From NCBI RefSeq assembly GCF_016862795.1, contig NZ_BONQ01000050.1, positions 124,001-188,000 on the forward strand: a stretch of 64,000 bases of DNA, written 5' to 3'. The DNA comes from Dactylosporangium siamense. Its GTDB lineage: Bacteria > Actinomycetota > Actinomycetes > Mycobacteriales > Micromonosporaceae. Numbering within the stretch: position 1 is the stretch's first letter; each line of letters opens with the position of its first letter. This document shows positions 26,401 through 36,727 of this stretch, piece after piece. Below the pieces are notes generated by a model. The model worked only from the letters and a program-made list of their open reading frames with translations, had not been told where the DNA came from and made no database searches. The position numbers were made by a program, and so were the translations under genes.

Positions 26401-26951
26401 GCGGCGTGCTCGTCTTCGGACGCGACCGCGAGGGCCGCTCGCACCCGCCCGGCGAGCGCGAGCCAGTGCGGGAAATAGGCCCAGCTGCCCTGGGTGCCCG
26501 CCATCAGGCGGGTCGGGGTGGGACGGCCGTTGTGATAGTGCCCGCCGACGTCCAGCCCGACGGCCGCCACGGTGGCCTCGGCGGCGAACACGACGCCACG
26601 CGTGGCGATCCACAGGTCGGCGAGCCCGGCCAGCCGGGCCAGGTCGACCCAGCCGAGGTGGAACGACACCACCTGGGTCACGGCACCGGCTCCGGCGGCC
26701 GGCCCGGTCAGAGGGTCGGCGAGATAGGCCCGAGCCGCCGCGACGAGGCCGGGATCGCTGTCAGGGTGGGCCAGCCGGGCCTCGATCGCCGGCGCCGCCG
26801 CCTCGAGCAGCGCAGGACCCGCGGCGCGGTCGAGCTTCAGCGCCGGCCCTGGCGCTCCGCCGCGTCGCGGGATGAACACCTTGCGCCACGCGGCGGAGAA
26901 CACCAGCAGATCCTCGTCCATGCCGGTGACTGTAACGACGGGGTCTGACAA
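23463..26951 (-). CDS. Large DUF4132 (MolR-C-like) protein
   Basis: 1162 residues from ATG 26951; ATG 26921 (MDEDLLVFSAAWRK) is an alternative start. It is composed of alpha-helical repeats, with a C-terminal region carrying YGPRQFVVGFDEHLKPYV, LRYSGLKKDVRTIAADQI, LERRGWQRGVPQDAGV and VIDLNPGIPIG, the pattern of DUF4132. It is interrupted near residues 916-979 by eight degenerate S-T-D-G-G-S-P-V repeats that form a flexible linker. The gene starts 6 bp after the UvrA-like gene, suggesting one operon. Molecular function unknown. Confidence 0.85.
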   Translation of the reverse strand: MSDPVVTVTGMDEDLLVFSAAWRKVFIPRRGGAPGPALKLDRAAGPALLEAAAPAIEARLAHPDSDPGLVAAARAYLADPLTGPAAGAGAVTQVVSFHLGWVDLARLAGLADLWIATRGVVFAAEATVAAVGLDVGGHYHNGRPTPTRLMAGTQGSWAYFPHWLALAGRVRAALAVASEDEHAAAVAVLEGHRDHSPQRRAATSFLAPSRGSWVDEDSVAADDDFLRKLLWCSASTAEHLTATAPWTLARDLPALATAIDGAGTAVTPQLIGWLDTGHLDAQVQQRLLGMLAQLPTDEAFTALLDRLDRKYVPVAALDAARRYPRRALRLLAATTGRAARDLLRVHVLANQDLVASELPSLPAASRQRVEAVLADLSAVPDAPASALPEVLVTPPWTATRASSKPTVVKGLTAAAEPVIDWAPGERDTWAAMRAQPAAWWNLEGAFDAAAAQFRAGDLQGHYEATLMITGPPALIVSLLPAWQPKRIWDSPQWFPQIAARYELAALPAALHLAGKNAAACTELLLPFASPEVATHMAATLVRLKSSRGVVLAWLDRHPAYAARALTPAAFGPSGPARRAAEEALRAIPIRHRDDVLAAGATHGPAAAAALESLLGRSSLEALPARMPDLPAWADPGLLPRILLEDRSAALGTEPARHFCTMLAISRPGEVYAGVPLVLSSLDRRSVAEFAWAMFTQWQSVGAPPKEPWPLQALQWLGDDDTVRRLSPVIRAWPGEGGHAKAVTGLDVLAGIGTDLALTHLHGIARKAKFKGLKERATEKVAEVAAGLGLTAEQLADRLVPDLGLDATGTLRLDYGPRQFVVGFDEHLKPYVTDATGARRKDLPKPGARDDETLAPAAYLRYSGLKKDVRTIAADQIHRLEAAMVSQRHWSASSFRDHLVAHPLLGHIVRRLVWTASTDSGSPVSTDSASPASTDGGSSASTGDASPGGEGGGSPVSTDGGSLASTGGGSPVSTGGAAPVAFRVAEDGTFADADDNAFDLPPAATVAVAHPRQLGPHVAGWAEIFADYEILQPFAQLGRAVHALTAEERASTELTRFAGRKAPTTTLLGLERRGWQRGVPQDAGVQCWIWRPTPAGRAVVIDLNPGIPIGAHDISPEQEVTTVWLNHRAWGDWLPQHLTLPFAELDDVTASEVLRDLTDILGH
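24015..24206 (-). repeat. Eight 24-bp tandem repeats inside the DUF4132 gene
   Basis: Units encode STDSGSPV, STDSASPA, STDGGSSA, STGDASPG, GEGGGSPV, STDGGSLA, STGGGSPV and STGGAAPV. Every unit is 24 bp, so copy-number change keeps the frame. It forms a Ser/Thr/Gly linker before the C-terminal domain. Confidence 0.9.
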
Positions 26952-26957
26952 AAATCG

Positions 26958-29297
<2,340 letters not shown>

Positions 29298-29330
29298 CTC
29301 GTCTCCAAATCCGTCCGACTGAGGTCCACG

Positions 29331-30287
29331 CTAGTCGCTGGCCGCCGCGACCAGCCGCGACCCGACAACTCGCGCGGTGTGCCGCAGTTCAGGACCCCCG
29401 AGGATCCGGAACGGCACCGGCAGCGCCGCCAGTTGCTCGGCATACCACCACGGGTTCCCGGTCGTGCCGGTGAGGCGGCACGTGTCCGCGTCGGCTGCTT
29501 CGAGTTTCCCCAGCGCCGGGGGTACGCGACCGGCCACCGTCGCCAGCGGTGCCGCCAGGATGAGTGAGACGCTGTACTCCCACCCGACCGCGAGATGCTC
29601 CTCCAGCACGGCAACGGCGTCGAACGGCGCCGGCGGCGTGAACCCCTCGGCGGACACCTCGACCCGCTGCACCCGGTCGAGCCGATACGCGCGCCGGTCG
29701 GCGGCGGCGTGCGACCAGCACACCAGATACCACCGGCCGTGCCGCACCACGACCGCCCACGGGTCGATGACAAAGTCCCTTTCGGAGCCGGATTCGGTGC
29801 GGTACCAGATCCGCACCCGCACGACATCGGCGCACGCCTGCACGAGCGTGGCCGTGGTCTGCGGGTCGGGGCGGGCGGCGGCGCGGTCCGGGGCCGGCGC
29901 GGTGGTCTTGCGGACCGCGTCCGCCTGCGCCGCGACCTGCGCCGGCAGCGCCCGCACGATCTTGCCGAGGGCCGCACCGACCGGGGTGGCCGGGTCGCTC
30001 GCGTCGTGGTGGCCGTCCAGGACCGCCATGACCAGGCTGAGCGCCTCCGCCGAGGTGAACGTCAACGGCGGCAGCCGCAGGCCACGGCCGACGCGGTATC
30101 CGCCGTAGGGCCCCCGGACCGACTCGATCGGGATCCCGGCGTCGCGGAGCACCCCGACGGAGCGCCGCGCGGCCCGCTCCGACACGCCGAGCCGCTCCGC
30201 CAGCCGGTCGGCGGTGATCCCCGGGTTGGCCTGCACGACCTCGAGCGCGAGCAGCGCCCGCGCGGCGGGACCGGGGCCGGAATCCAC
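29331..30287 (-). CDS. HTH-WYL domain transcriptional regulator
   Basis: 318 residues. The N-terminal winged helix (ITADRLAERLGVSERAARR, wing GPYGGYRVGRG) is followed by a WYL domain (RHGRWYLVCWSHAAADRRAYR) and a C-terminal WCX-type domain. The last 30 residues include FRILGGPELRHTARVVG. It is divergent from the DinB-like gene, with 54 bp between starts, and lies upstream of the UvrA-like gene on the same strand, so it may regulate either. Confidence 0.9.
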   Translation of the reverse strand: MDSGPGPAARALLALEVVQANPGITADRLAERLGVSERAARRSVGVLRDAGIPIESVRGPYGGYRVGRGLRLPPLTFTSAEALSLVMAVLDGHHDASDPATPVGAALGKIVRALPAQVAAQADAVRKTTAPAPDRAAARPDPQTTATLVQACADVVRVRIWYRTESGSERDFVIDPWAVVVRHGRWYLVCWSHAAADRRAYRLDRVQRVEVSAEGFTPPAPFDAVAVLEEHLAVGWEYSVSLILAAPLATVAGRVPPALGKLEAADADTCRLTGTTGNPWWYAEQLAALPVPFRILGGPELRHTARVVGSRLVAAASD

Positions 30288-30341
30288 CGCATCACCTTAA
30301 CCGGACGCGAAACGTCCGGAACCTGCCCTACGGTGCGAGGC

Positions 30342-30896
30342 ATGGCCTTCCTGGATGAGCCGTCGGCGACCGCCGGCGAGACCGAGATGCTGCTGTTCGC
30401 CCTCGAACGATCCCGTGCCCAGTTCGCCTGGAAGAGCGGCGGCCTGGACGCGGCCGGGCTGCACCGCCCCCAGCCGCCGTCGACGCTGACCCTCGCCGGG
30501 CTGCTCAAGCACCTGGCGCTGGTGGAGGAGCGGTACACCATCGACTTCACCGGCGAGGCGCCCGGACCGCCCCTCGACGCGCCCGAGGCGAGGACCGACC
30601 CCGACTGGGTGTGGCGCAGCGCCGCCGACGACACCGCGGAGTATCTCTACGGCCTGTGGCGCGGCGCGGTGGCGCACTCCCGGGAAGCTCTCGCCGCCGC
30701 GCTCGCCGACGGCGGCCTGGACCAGCCGGCGAAGTACAGCACCGACGACGAGGGCAACCCGCCGAACCTGCGGCGGATCGTCGTGGACCTGCACGACGAG
30801 TACGCCCGCCACGTCGGCCACGCCGACCTGCTCCGCGAGGCGATCGACGGCCTGGTGGGGGAGGACCCGCCTTTGGGAAAGCTTTCGTCCGCGTGA
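30342..30896 (+). CDS. DinB-like / DUF664 family protein
   Basis: 184 residues from ATG 30342. A four-helix DinB-type fold has the metal-binding His in LLKHLALVEERY and a second set in VDLHDEYARHVGHADLLRE. These proteins belong to the mycothiol/bacillithiol-transferase-like superfamily. The substrate is unknown. Divergent from the WYL regulator. Confidence 0.85.
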   Translation: MAFLDEPSATAGETEMLLFALERSRAQFAWKSGGLDAAGLHRPQPPSTLTLAGLLKHLALVEERYTIDFTGEAPGPPLDAPEARTDPDWVWRSAADDTAEYLYGLWRGAVAHSREALAAALADGGLDQPAKYSTDDEGNPPNLRRIVVDLHDEYARHVGHADLLREAIDGLVGEDPPLGKLSSA

Positions 30897-30960
30897 AGAG
30901 TTGCGCATGCGCCGTCACATGGCTTGCCGAAAAGGTTTTCGCCCAGTTGACTCCTCCGGC

Positions 30961-32328
30961 ATGGACCTGCACGGCAAGCGTCGCTTGATTGTCGTTTTCG
31001 GCGTCGGTACGGCGGCAGCCATCGCACTCGCCTCGACCGTCCTCTGGTTCACGGGATCCGGCGGCGACAACGGGACGCCGCAGGCCCGCGCCCAGCAGGC
31101 GGGCCTGCCCTCCGAGGGCGCACAGGCCCTGGGCGCCGCCGCCTCGGCGTCCGCCTCGCCGTCGGCCTCGACCGCCGGTGCGTGCGCCCGCCCGGTCGGC
31201 GCGGCACCGGCGGTGCGGGTCACCGACGTCCCGGTGGGATCGAGCGTCACCGGCTACGGGCGCGAGGGCGACACCGACCCGCTGCCGATGGCGATCGCGG
31301 CCCGGCCCGACGGCGGGTCGTGGCTGGCCTGGCTGGGCACCGACGGCAAGGTCCACCTCGGCCGGCTCGACTGCGCCGACAAGCTCGTCGGCACCCCGAC
31401 CACGTTCACCGGCATCGACCTGCAGGACGTCCAGGCCGACGCCACCGGCGGGGTCCTGCTGCTCACCCGCAAGGGCACCTGCGGCGGCGGCACCCTGTGC
31501 GGCGGCTCCGCCAGCCCCTGCAACACGATGCACATGATCCGGTTCGACCTGAACGGGCAGCAGGTGTGGGAGCGGCAGGTGACGAACCTGACCGGCGGCC
31601 GCACCGGCTACGACGACGGCGCCCGGTTCGTCTGGTGGTATCAGCACCACGGCCGGCTCGCGTACGACGGCACCAACTACGCGGCCTACTTCGGCGTCGC
31701 CATCACCGTGAAGAACGGCGCCTGCGTCGACATCCACGAGGGCGACCGCATGCAGGTCGTCGGCCCGAACGGCGCGCTGGTGCCCGGCCACGACAGCTTC
31801 GAGGTCGGCTGCAGCCACAGCTGGACGACCCGGATCGCCTGGGATCCGCGCACGAAGCACTTCGCGATGGTGTGCGCCACCGACAACGCGTGCCGGATCG
31901 CGCAGCCGAACCCGTACCGGACCGTGGCCGCCGGCACCTGCGACGGCACGCTGTTCGGCGGTGACCTCGTCCTCGCGCAGCCGAAGGGGTACTGGACCGC
32001 GTGGAGCCAGGGCGGGACGGCCCGCCTCGAACGCTTCACCACCGGCGCGTCCGACCAGCACATCGGTACCACGGCGAAAACGGCACATCCGCACCTGGTC
32101 GCCTACGGCAGCGGCCGCATGCTGCTGGCGTGGGAGTCCGGCGCCTCGATGACCGCGCAGGCCTACGACACCACCGTCGGCAAGACGGTCGGCGGCACAT
32201 TCCCGATCGGCGTGAAGGACCACGCGTATCAGGCGTTCAAGGCCTACCCGGACGGCAGCGTCGCCTACCCAGCGGCCGGCGGCAACGCCACCACGATCAG
32301 GGTCGCCCGAGTGCTGCCGATGGGCTGA
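30961..32328 (+). CDS. Secreted/membrane-anchored beta-propeller-like protein
   Basis: 455 residues from ATG 30961 (MDLHGKRRLIVVFGVGTAAA). A signal-anchor helix is followed by an Ala/Ser-rich linker and a repetitive beta-rich domain with blades such as GSWLAWLGTDGKVHLGRL and RMLLAWESGASMTAQAY. Several Cys pairs (GTCGGGTLCGG, VGCSHSW, CATDNACR) suggest disulfides outside the cell. No enzyme motif is seen. Confidence 0.75.
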   Translation: MDLHGKRRLIVVFGVGTAAAIALASTVLWFTGSGGDNGTPQARAQQAGLPSEGAQALGAAASASASPSASTAGACARPVGAAPAVRVTDVPVGSSVTGYGREGDTDPLPMAIAARPDGGSWLAWLGTDGKVHLGRLDCADKLVGTPTTFTGIDLQDVQADATGGVLLLTRKGTCGGGTLCGGSASPCNTMHMIRFDLNGQQVWERQVTNLTGGRTGYDDGARFVWWYQHHGRLAYDGTNYAAYFGVAITVKNGACVDIHEGDRMQVVGPNGALVPGHDSFEVGCSHSWTTRIAWDPRTKHFAMVCATDNACRIAQPNPYRTVAAGTCDGTLFGGDLVLAQPKGYWTAWSQGGTARLERFTTGASDQHIGTTAKTAHPHLVAYGSGRMLLAWESGASMTAQAYDTTVGKTVGGTFPIGVKDHAYQAFKAYPDGSVAYPAAGGNATTIRVARVLPMG

Positions 32329-32370
32329 ATCGCCGCCCGCACGTCGCGCGGTGTTCACCGACGCACCGCG

Positions 32371-33792
32371 ATGATGGACCCCATGGTGTTGAACAGACGC
32401 GACGTCCTTGCGGTCACCGGACTCGGCCTCGTCGGCGGCGGGGTCGGTGGTGCGTTCCTGAGCTCCGGCCCGGCCGCCGCCGCGCCGGGCGGCAACGGCC
32501 GGCCGGTCGACGGATACGGCCCGCTGAAACCGGCCGGCCGGGAGCTGGCGCTGCCCGCCGGGTTTACGTACCGGACGTTCGGCGCGGCCGGCACCAGGAT
32601 GAACGACGGCCTCGCGACCCCGGGCTGCCACGACGGGCAGGCGCTGTTCGCCGCCGGCCGGGGCAGGGTGCGGCTGATCCGCAACCACGAGCTGGACCTG
32701 GACATCCCCGGTGTCACGCGGCGCGCGCTCGGACCGCGCGACGCCTACGACCGCGCGGCGCCGGCCGGGTGCACGTCGTCGCTGTACGACATCGCCGCCG
32801 GCCGGCTCGTCGAGAGCTTCCTCGTGCTCAACGGCACGCTGTCCAACTGCAGCGGCGCGCCGACGCCGTGGGGCTCGTGGCTGACGTGCGAGGAGACCAC
32901 CGACGGTGTCGGCGCCGGCTACGAGAAGCCGCACGGATACGTGTTCGAGGTGCCGGCCGACGCGCGGGGACCCGTGCCGCCGGTGCCGCTGAAGGCGATG
33001 GGCCGCTTCGAGCACGAGACCGCGCCGGTGGACCCGCGCACCGGGATCGTGTACATGACCGAGGACAACGGCGACCCGGGCGACGGCTTCTACCGGTTCG
33101 TGCCCAGCCGCCCCGGAAAGCTCGCCGCCGGTGGGCGGCTGCAGATGCTCGCCGTCACCGGCGAGAAGGGCTACGACACGGCCACCGGACAGCGGGTCGG
33201 CGAGGTCCTCGACACGCACTGGGTCGACATCGACGAGCCGGACCCGTCCGACGCCGAGGACAACCCGGGCGCCGTCTACTCGCAGGGCCGCGCCCGTGGC
33301 GGCTGCCGGTTCCTCGGCCTCGAGGGCTCCGCGTGGGCGGACGGCGGCGTGACGTTCGTCGCGAGCGAGGCCGGCGACGGTGGAAACGGCCAGGTGTGGC
33401 GGTACGTGCCGGACGGCCACGACCGCGGGACGCTGCAGCTGCTCTTCGAGTCGCCGAACCCGAAGACCCTGAACCAGCCCGACACCGTCGCCGTCGCCCC
33501 CGACGGCACGATCCTGCTCGCCGAGGACGGCGACGGCGAGGACGAGGACGGCGGCGACAACTGGCTGCGGGTGCTCACCCCGTCCGGCGGCATCGCCAAC
33601 CTGGCCCGGGTGATCGAGCCCCTGGACCTGCACTACTGGAACCCGGAGGACTTCCCTTCACCGGGGCCGACCGGCGCCAGCGAACTGGCGGGCGCCGTGT
33701 TCACCGCCGACGGGCGGCACCTGTTCATCAACGTGCAGTATCCGGGGGTGACCTGCGTGATCACCGGCCCGTGGCACAACGGGCGGCGATAA
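32371..33792 (+). CDS. PhoX-type (DUF839) secreted phosphatase-like protein
   Basis: 473 residues (ATG 32371, 32374 or 32386). A Tat signal VLNRRDVLAVTGLGLVGGG is followed by AAAAPGG for processing. PhoX/DUF839 landmarks are RLIRNHELD, TPWGSWLTCEET, GRFEHETAPVDP, TEDNGDPGDGFYRFVP and LNQPDTVAVAPDGTILLAED, which provide acidic Ca/Fe ligands. It probably hydrolyses phosphomonoesters outside the cell. No PHO-box-like site was recognised upstream. Confidence 0.88.
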   Translation: MMDPMVLNRRDVLAVTGLGLVGGGVGGAFLSSGPAAAAPGGNGRPVDGYGPLKPAGRELALPAGFTYRTFGAAGTRMNDGLATPGCHDGQALFAAGRGRVRLIRNHELDLDIPGVTRRALGPRDAYDRAAPAGCTSSLYDIAAGRLVESFLVLNGTLSNCSGAPTPWGSWLTCEETTDGVGAGYEKPHGYVFEVPADARGPVPPVPLKAMGRFEHETAPVDPRTGIVYMTEDNGDPGDGFYRFVPSRPGKLAAGGRLQMLAVTGEKGYDTATGQRVGEVLDTHWVDIDEPDPSDAEDNPGAVYSQGRARGGCRFLGLEGSAWADGGVTFVASEAGDGGNGQVWRYVPDGHDRGTLQLLFESPNPKTLNQPDTVAVAPDGTILLAEDGDGEDEDGGDNWLRVLTPSGGIANLARVIEPLDLHYWNPEDFPSPGPTGASELAGAVFTADGRHLFINVQYPGVTCVITGPWHNGRR

Positions 33793-33810
33793 GGCTGCGA
33801 TCCTTGCACG

Positions 33811-34413
33811 ATGGAGCAGGGGTACCGGCGCTCGGCCGGATCGGCACGGGGCGAGGCGCGGCGGCAGGCGCTGCTGGAGTCGGTCACCGAGGACCTGGCG
33901 GAGCACGGCCTGGTCGACTTCTCGCTGCGGCGGGCCGCGCGGGCCGCCGGCACGACCCACAAGGTGCTGCTGTACCACTTCGACGGCGTCGACGACCTGC
34001 TGGTGCAGGCGGTGGACCGGCTGCGCGCCCGCCGTATCGACAACAGCATGGCGGCCGCCGCGCTGCGGGCCGGCGAGGGCACCCTGGCGGCCCGGATCGA
34101 GGCGTTGTGGCCGGTGCTCATCGACCCGCGCTCCGGGCACCGGGTGCTGGAGCAGTCGACCGGGCTGGCGATGTACGACCCGGCCCGCTACGCGAAGTTC
34201 GGCCGTGAGGCGACGTCTCAGTACCTGCCGCCGCTGCTCGCCCTGTGCCCGCCGGACTGGTCCGAGCGGCGGCGCACCGAGGTCGCCGAGCTGATCCTCG
34301 CCACGCTGCGCGGGTTGCTGCTCAACCGGGTCATCGGCGCGGACCCGGCGAGTGTCGAGGCCGGGTTCGCCGCCCTGCTGCGCGCGCTGGAACGAGAGGA
34401 GGCCTCGCCCTGA
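33811..34413 (+). CDS. TetR family transcriptional regulator
   Basis: 200 residues from ATG 33811. The HTH is ALLESVTEDLAEHGLVDFSLRR - AARAAGTTHKVLLYHFDGVDDLL. The stop is 26 bp before the hydrolase start, and a perfect 8-2-8 palindrome lies between. That arrangement suggests the regulator controls the hydrolase directly downstream. Confidence 0.9.
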   Translation: MEQGYRRSAGSARGEARRQALLESVTEDLAEHGLVDFSLRRAARAAGTTHKVLLYHFDGVDDLLVQAVDRLRARRIDNSMAAAALRAGEGTLAARIEALWPVLIDPRSGHRVLEQSTGLAMYDPARYAKFGREATSQYLPPLLALCPPDWSERRRTEVAELILATLRGLLLNRVIGADPASVEAGFAALLRALEREEASP

Positions 34414-34414
34414 T

Positions 34415-34432
34415 GTGAACCATGTGGTTCAC
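34415..34432. promoter_or_regulatory. Perfect palindromic operator GTGAACCA-TG-TGGTTCAC
   Basis: Eight-base arms are perfectly inverted around a TG spacer, between the tetR stop (34413) and the hydrolase ATG (34440). Size and symmetry are typical of TetR operators. It also contains an in-frame ATG (34422) that is probably not used. Confidence 0.75.
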
Positions 34433-34439
34433 TTGGCGC

Positions 34440-35273
34440 ATGGCCGTCATCGAGCTGTCCGCCGGAACCATCGACTACGAGGACACGGGCGGCGACGGAC
34501 CCGCCGTCCTGCTGCTGCACGGGCTGCTCATGGACGGCTCCCTCTGGGACGCCGTCGTGCCCGAGCTGGCGGGGTTCCGGTGCGTGGTGCCGACCCTGCC
34601 GCTCGGCGCCCACCGCCGCCCGCTGCCCGGCGCGGACCTGTCGCTGCCGGCCGTCGCCCGCCTCGTCACGGACCTCGTCGAACGCCTCGACCTGCGCGAC
34701 GTCACCCTCGTCGGCAACGACACCGGCGGCGCGGTCGCCCAGCTGATCGCCGCCGACCCGGCCAGGGCAGAGCGCTTCTCCCGCCTGATGCTCGTGTCCT
34801 GCGAGGCGTTCGACAACCTCCCGCCCGGCCTCACCGGCCGCACCCTGGCCGTCACCGGCAAGCTCCCACCGGCCGCGTTCAAGGCGTTCATGCAGCAGAT
34901 GCGGCTCAAACCCATGCGCCGACTGCCGCTCGCGTTCGGCTGGCTGACGAAACGCGGCGACGCCACCACCGCCCGGTGGATCCGGCCCGTGCTCGACGTG
35001 CCGGGCATCGCCGTGGACACCGTGCGGGTGCTGCGCGCCGCGTTCGCCGACCGGGACCTGCTCGTCCGCGCCGCGGCGGGGCTGCCCGGGTTCGACCGGC
35101 CCGCCGCCGTCGTCTGGGCGGCCGGGGACCGGGTCATGCCTCCGGACCACGGCCGCCGCCTGGCCGATCTGCTGCCGCAGGGCCACCTGGTCGAGGTCCC
35201 GGACAGCTACACCCTGATTCCGCTCGACCAGCCGGCCCTCCTCGCCAAGGTCGTGCGGGAGCTCGCGGCGTGA
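34440..35273 (+). CDS. Alpha/beta hydrolase with Asp nucleophile elbow
   Basis: 277 residues. ATG 34440 is taken because ATG 34422 lies inside the operator. LLLHGLLMDGSLWD forms the oxyanion region. The nucleophile elbow reads VGNDTGGAVAQ, an Asp nucleophile as in epoxide hydrolases and haloalkane dehalogenases rather than Ser. At the usual catalytic His position after the last strand the sequence is PDSYTLIP, so the His seems replaced by Ser-Tyr. Activity is therefore uncertain. Probably controlled by the TetR protein encoded just upstream. Confidence 0.85.
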   Translation: MAVIELSAGTIDYEDTGGDGPAVLLLHGLLMDGSLWDAVVPELAGFRCVVPTLPLGAHRRPLPGADLSLPAVARLVTDLVERLDLRDVTLVGNDTGGAVAQLIAADPARAERFSRLMLVSCEAFDNLPPGLTGRTLAVTGKLPPAAFKAFMQQMRLKPMRRLPLAFGWLTKRGDATTARWIRPVLDVPGIAVDTVRVLRAAFADRDLLVRAAAGLPGFDRPAAVVWAAGDRVMPPDHGRRLADLLPQGHLVEVPDSYTLIPLDQPALLAKVVRELAA

Positions 35274-35328
35274 TGGTGTGGTTGCCACTGCCCAGTGCTG
35301 TGGTCGGGCCGGCCTGCCACGGGCCCTT

Positions 35329-35772
35329 TCAGTCGGCCCGGCCGGCGCCCTGCACCGCGATGCGGCGCAGGGCGCTGCTGAGGCGATACTTGGCGGTGCG
35401 GCCCCGGCCGGCTGTGTCCATCGCGGCGGGCGGCAGCCGCAGGGCGAAGTCCGCGATGTGGCGCAGCTGCCGCGGCGGCGGCTCCGGCGGCAAGCGCCAG
35501 CAGGGGGTCCGCACGTCGTCGGTGTGGATCCAGGTCTCGAACGCCCGCTGCGTCAGCACCTCCCGCAGCGGCCGCCAGGCCGGCGCCCGGCCGGTCAGTG
35601 GGGCGGGCCGGTCCAGGGCGGGCGGCTCGGTCGCGGCGATGGTGCGGACCAGTTCGCCCGCCTGCGACCGCCGGCGCCGCCGCACGTCCACTGTGGAGTC
35701 GTCCGGCCCGCCGCGCCGCACGATGCGGTCACCCGGCCCCCGTCGCGGTGGCGACCGTGGTCCCCACCGCAC
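35329..35772 (-). pseudogene. C-terminal fragment of a mycothiol-dependent maleylpyruvate-isomerase-like protein
   Basis: About 110 recognisable residues: ELVRTIAATEPPALDRPAPL, RPLREVLTQRAFETWIHTDDVR and LPPAAMDTAGRGRT. FETWIHTDDVR is the conserved Glu/His/Asp signature of the MDMPI fold, but the N-terminal helical half with its metal-binding His is missing. The 5' part abuts the SDR gene stop (35776). Intact family members have about 200-300 residues, so this is a truncated remnant. Confidence 0.65.
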
Positions 35773-35775
35773 CCT

Positions 35776-36615
35776 CTACGGGGTCGCCTGAGCGGCAGCG
35801 GCAGCGGCACGACGGCCCAACGGCTGCGGCGGCGCGGGCGCGTCGGGCACCGAGCGTGCCACCAGCTTGGCGATCGCGGTGACCATCCGCCGCGGCCGGC
35901 GGGGCACGAGGTGCGCCGTCACCTGGTTGCCGAGGCCGGGCACGACGTAGGCGCGGTCGCGGTCGAGGCCGCGCAGACCGGCCCGCACCACCGCCTCCGC
36001 GGTCATGAACCGGCCCACCGCCGCCCGCTCGCCGACCACGTCGAAGAACTCGGTGCGGGTCGGGCCGGGGCACAGCGCCAGGACCTTCACCCCGCGGCCG
36101 CGGTACTCCGACCGCAGCGACAGGCTGAAGTTCAGCACGAACGTCTTGCCGGCGCTGTACGTGGCGAAGAAGGGCGACGGCTGGAACGCCGCCGTCGACG
36201 CGACGTTGATGACGGCGCCGTGCCCCCGGGTCAGCATGCCCGGCACGAGTGCCCGGGTCAGGCCGACCAGCGCGACCAGGTTGACCATCAGCTGGTCCTC
36301 GTCGCGCCCGTCCGGGATGTCCTCGAACCGGCCGGCGGTGCCGAAGCCGGCGTTGTTGACCAGCAGGTCGACCTGCCGGCCGGCGGCGGTGACCGCCTCG
36401 ACGACGGCCGCGGCCGCGCCGGGCTCGGTGAGGTCCTGGACCACGACGTCGACCCGGACGCCGCGGGCGGACCGCAGCTGCGCGGCGAGCACCTCGAGGC
36501 GGTCGGCCGAGCGGGCGACCAGCACGAGGTCGTGGCCGCGGGCGGCGAGCTGGCGGGCGAACTCGGCGCCCAGTCCCGTCGAGGCGCCGGTCACGAGTGC
36601 GGTACGGGAGGTCAT
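35776..36615 (-). CDS. Short-chain dehydrogenase/reductase
   Basis: 279 residues from ATG 36615 (GGAAGGAG 5 nt upstream). A classical SDR: TGASTGLGAEFARQL (cofactor), NNAGFGTAG, and the catalytic Ser in INVASTAAFQ with YSAGK. The C-terminus is extended by a Pro/Ala-rich tail. It diverges from a TetR regulator gene; the shared 112-bp region holds a clear promoter and an inverted repeat. Confidence 0.92.
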   Translation of the reverse strand: MTSRTALVTGASTGLGAEFARQLAARGHDLVLVARSADRLEVLAAQLRSARGVRVDVVVQDLTEPGAAAAVVEAVTAAGRQVDLLVNNAGFGTAGRFEDIPDGRDEDQLMVNLVALVGLTRALVPGMLTRGHGAVINVASTAAFQPSPFFATYSAGKTFVLNFSLSLRSEYRGRGVKVLALCPGPTRTEFFDVVGERAAVGRFMTAEAVVRAGLRGLDRDRAYVVPGLGNQVTAHLVPRRPRRMVTAIAKLVARSVPDAPAPPQPLGRRAAAAAAQATP

Positions 36616-36637
36616 GGCAACTCCTTCCTATCGGCTT

Positions 36638-36689
36638 CTGCGACATCAGCGTAGCCGTTCCGACCATAAATGCAACAGCAGTGTCGCAG
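36638..36689. promoter_or_regulatory. Inverted repeat CTGCGACA … TGTCGCAG flanking the SDR promoter
   Basis: Two perfect 8-bp half-sites (36638-36645, 36682-36689) separated by 36 nt bracket the SDR promoter in the divergent SDR/tetR region. They could be paired sites for the adjacent TetR protein. Confidence 0.45.
36648..36675 (-). promoter_or_regulatory. Promoter of the SDR gene
   Basis: Minus strand: TTGCAT (36670-36675), 16-bp spacer, TACGCT (36648-36653), giving a leader of about 27 nt to ATG 36615. Confidence 0.5.
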
Positions 36690-36727
36690 TTCATGAGCGA
36701 ACCGCGACCCGCGGGTATCGTGTTCGC

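Noticed and set aside
23437-26613. 1058-codon alternative minus frame and 904-codon plus frame over the DUF4132 gene
   Set aside because: Arg/Gly/Pro-rich shadow translations; only the 23463-26951 frame shows family motifs.
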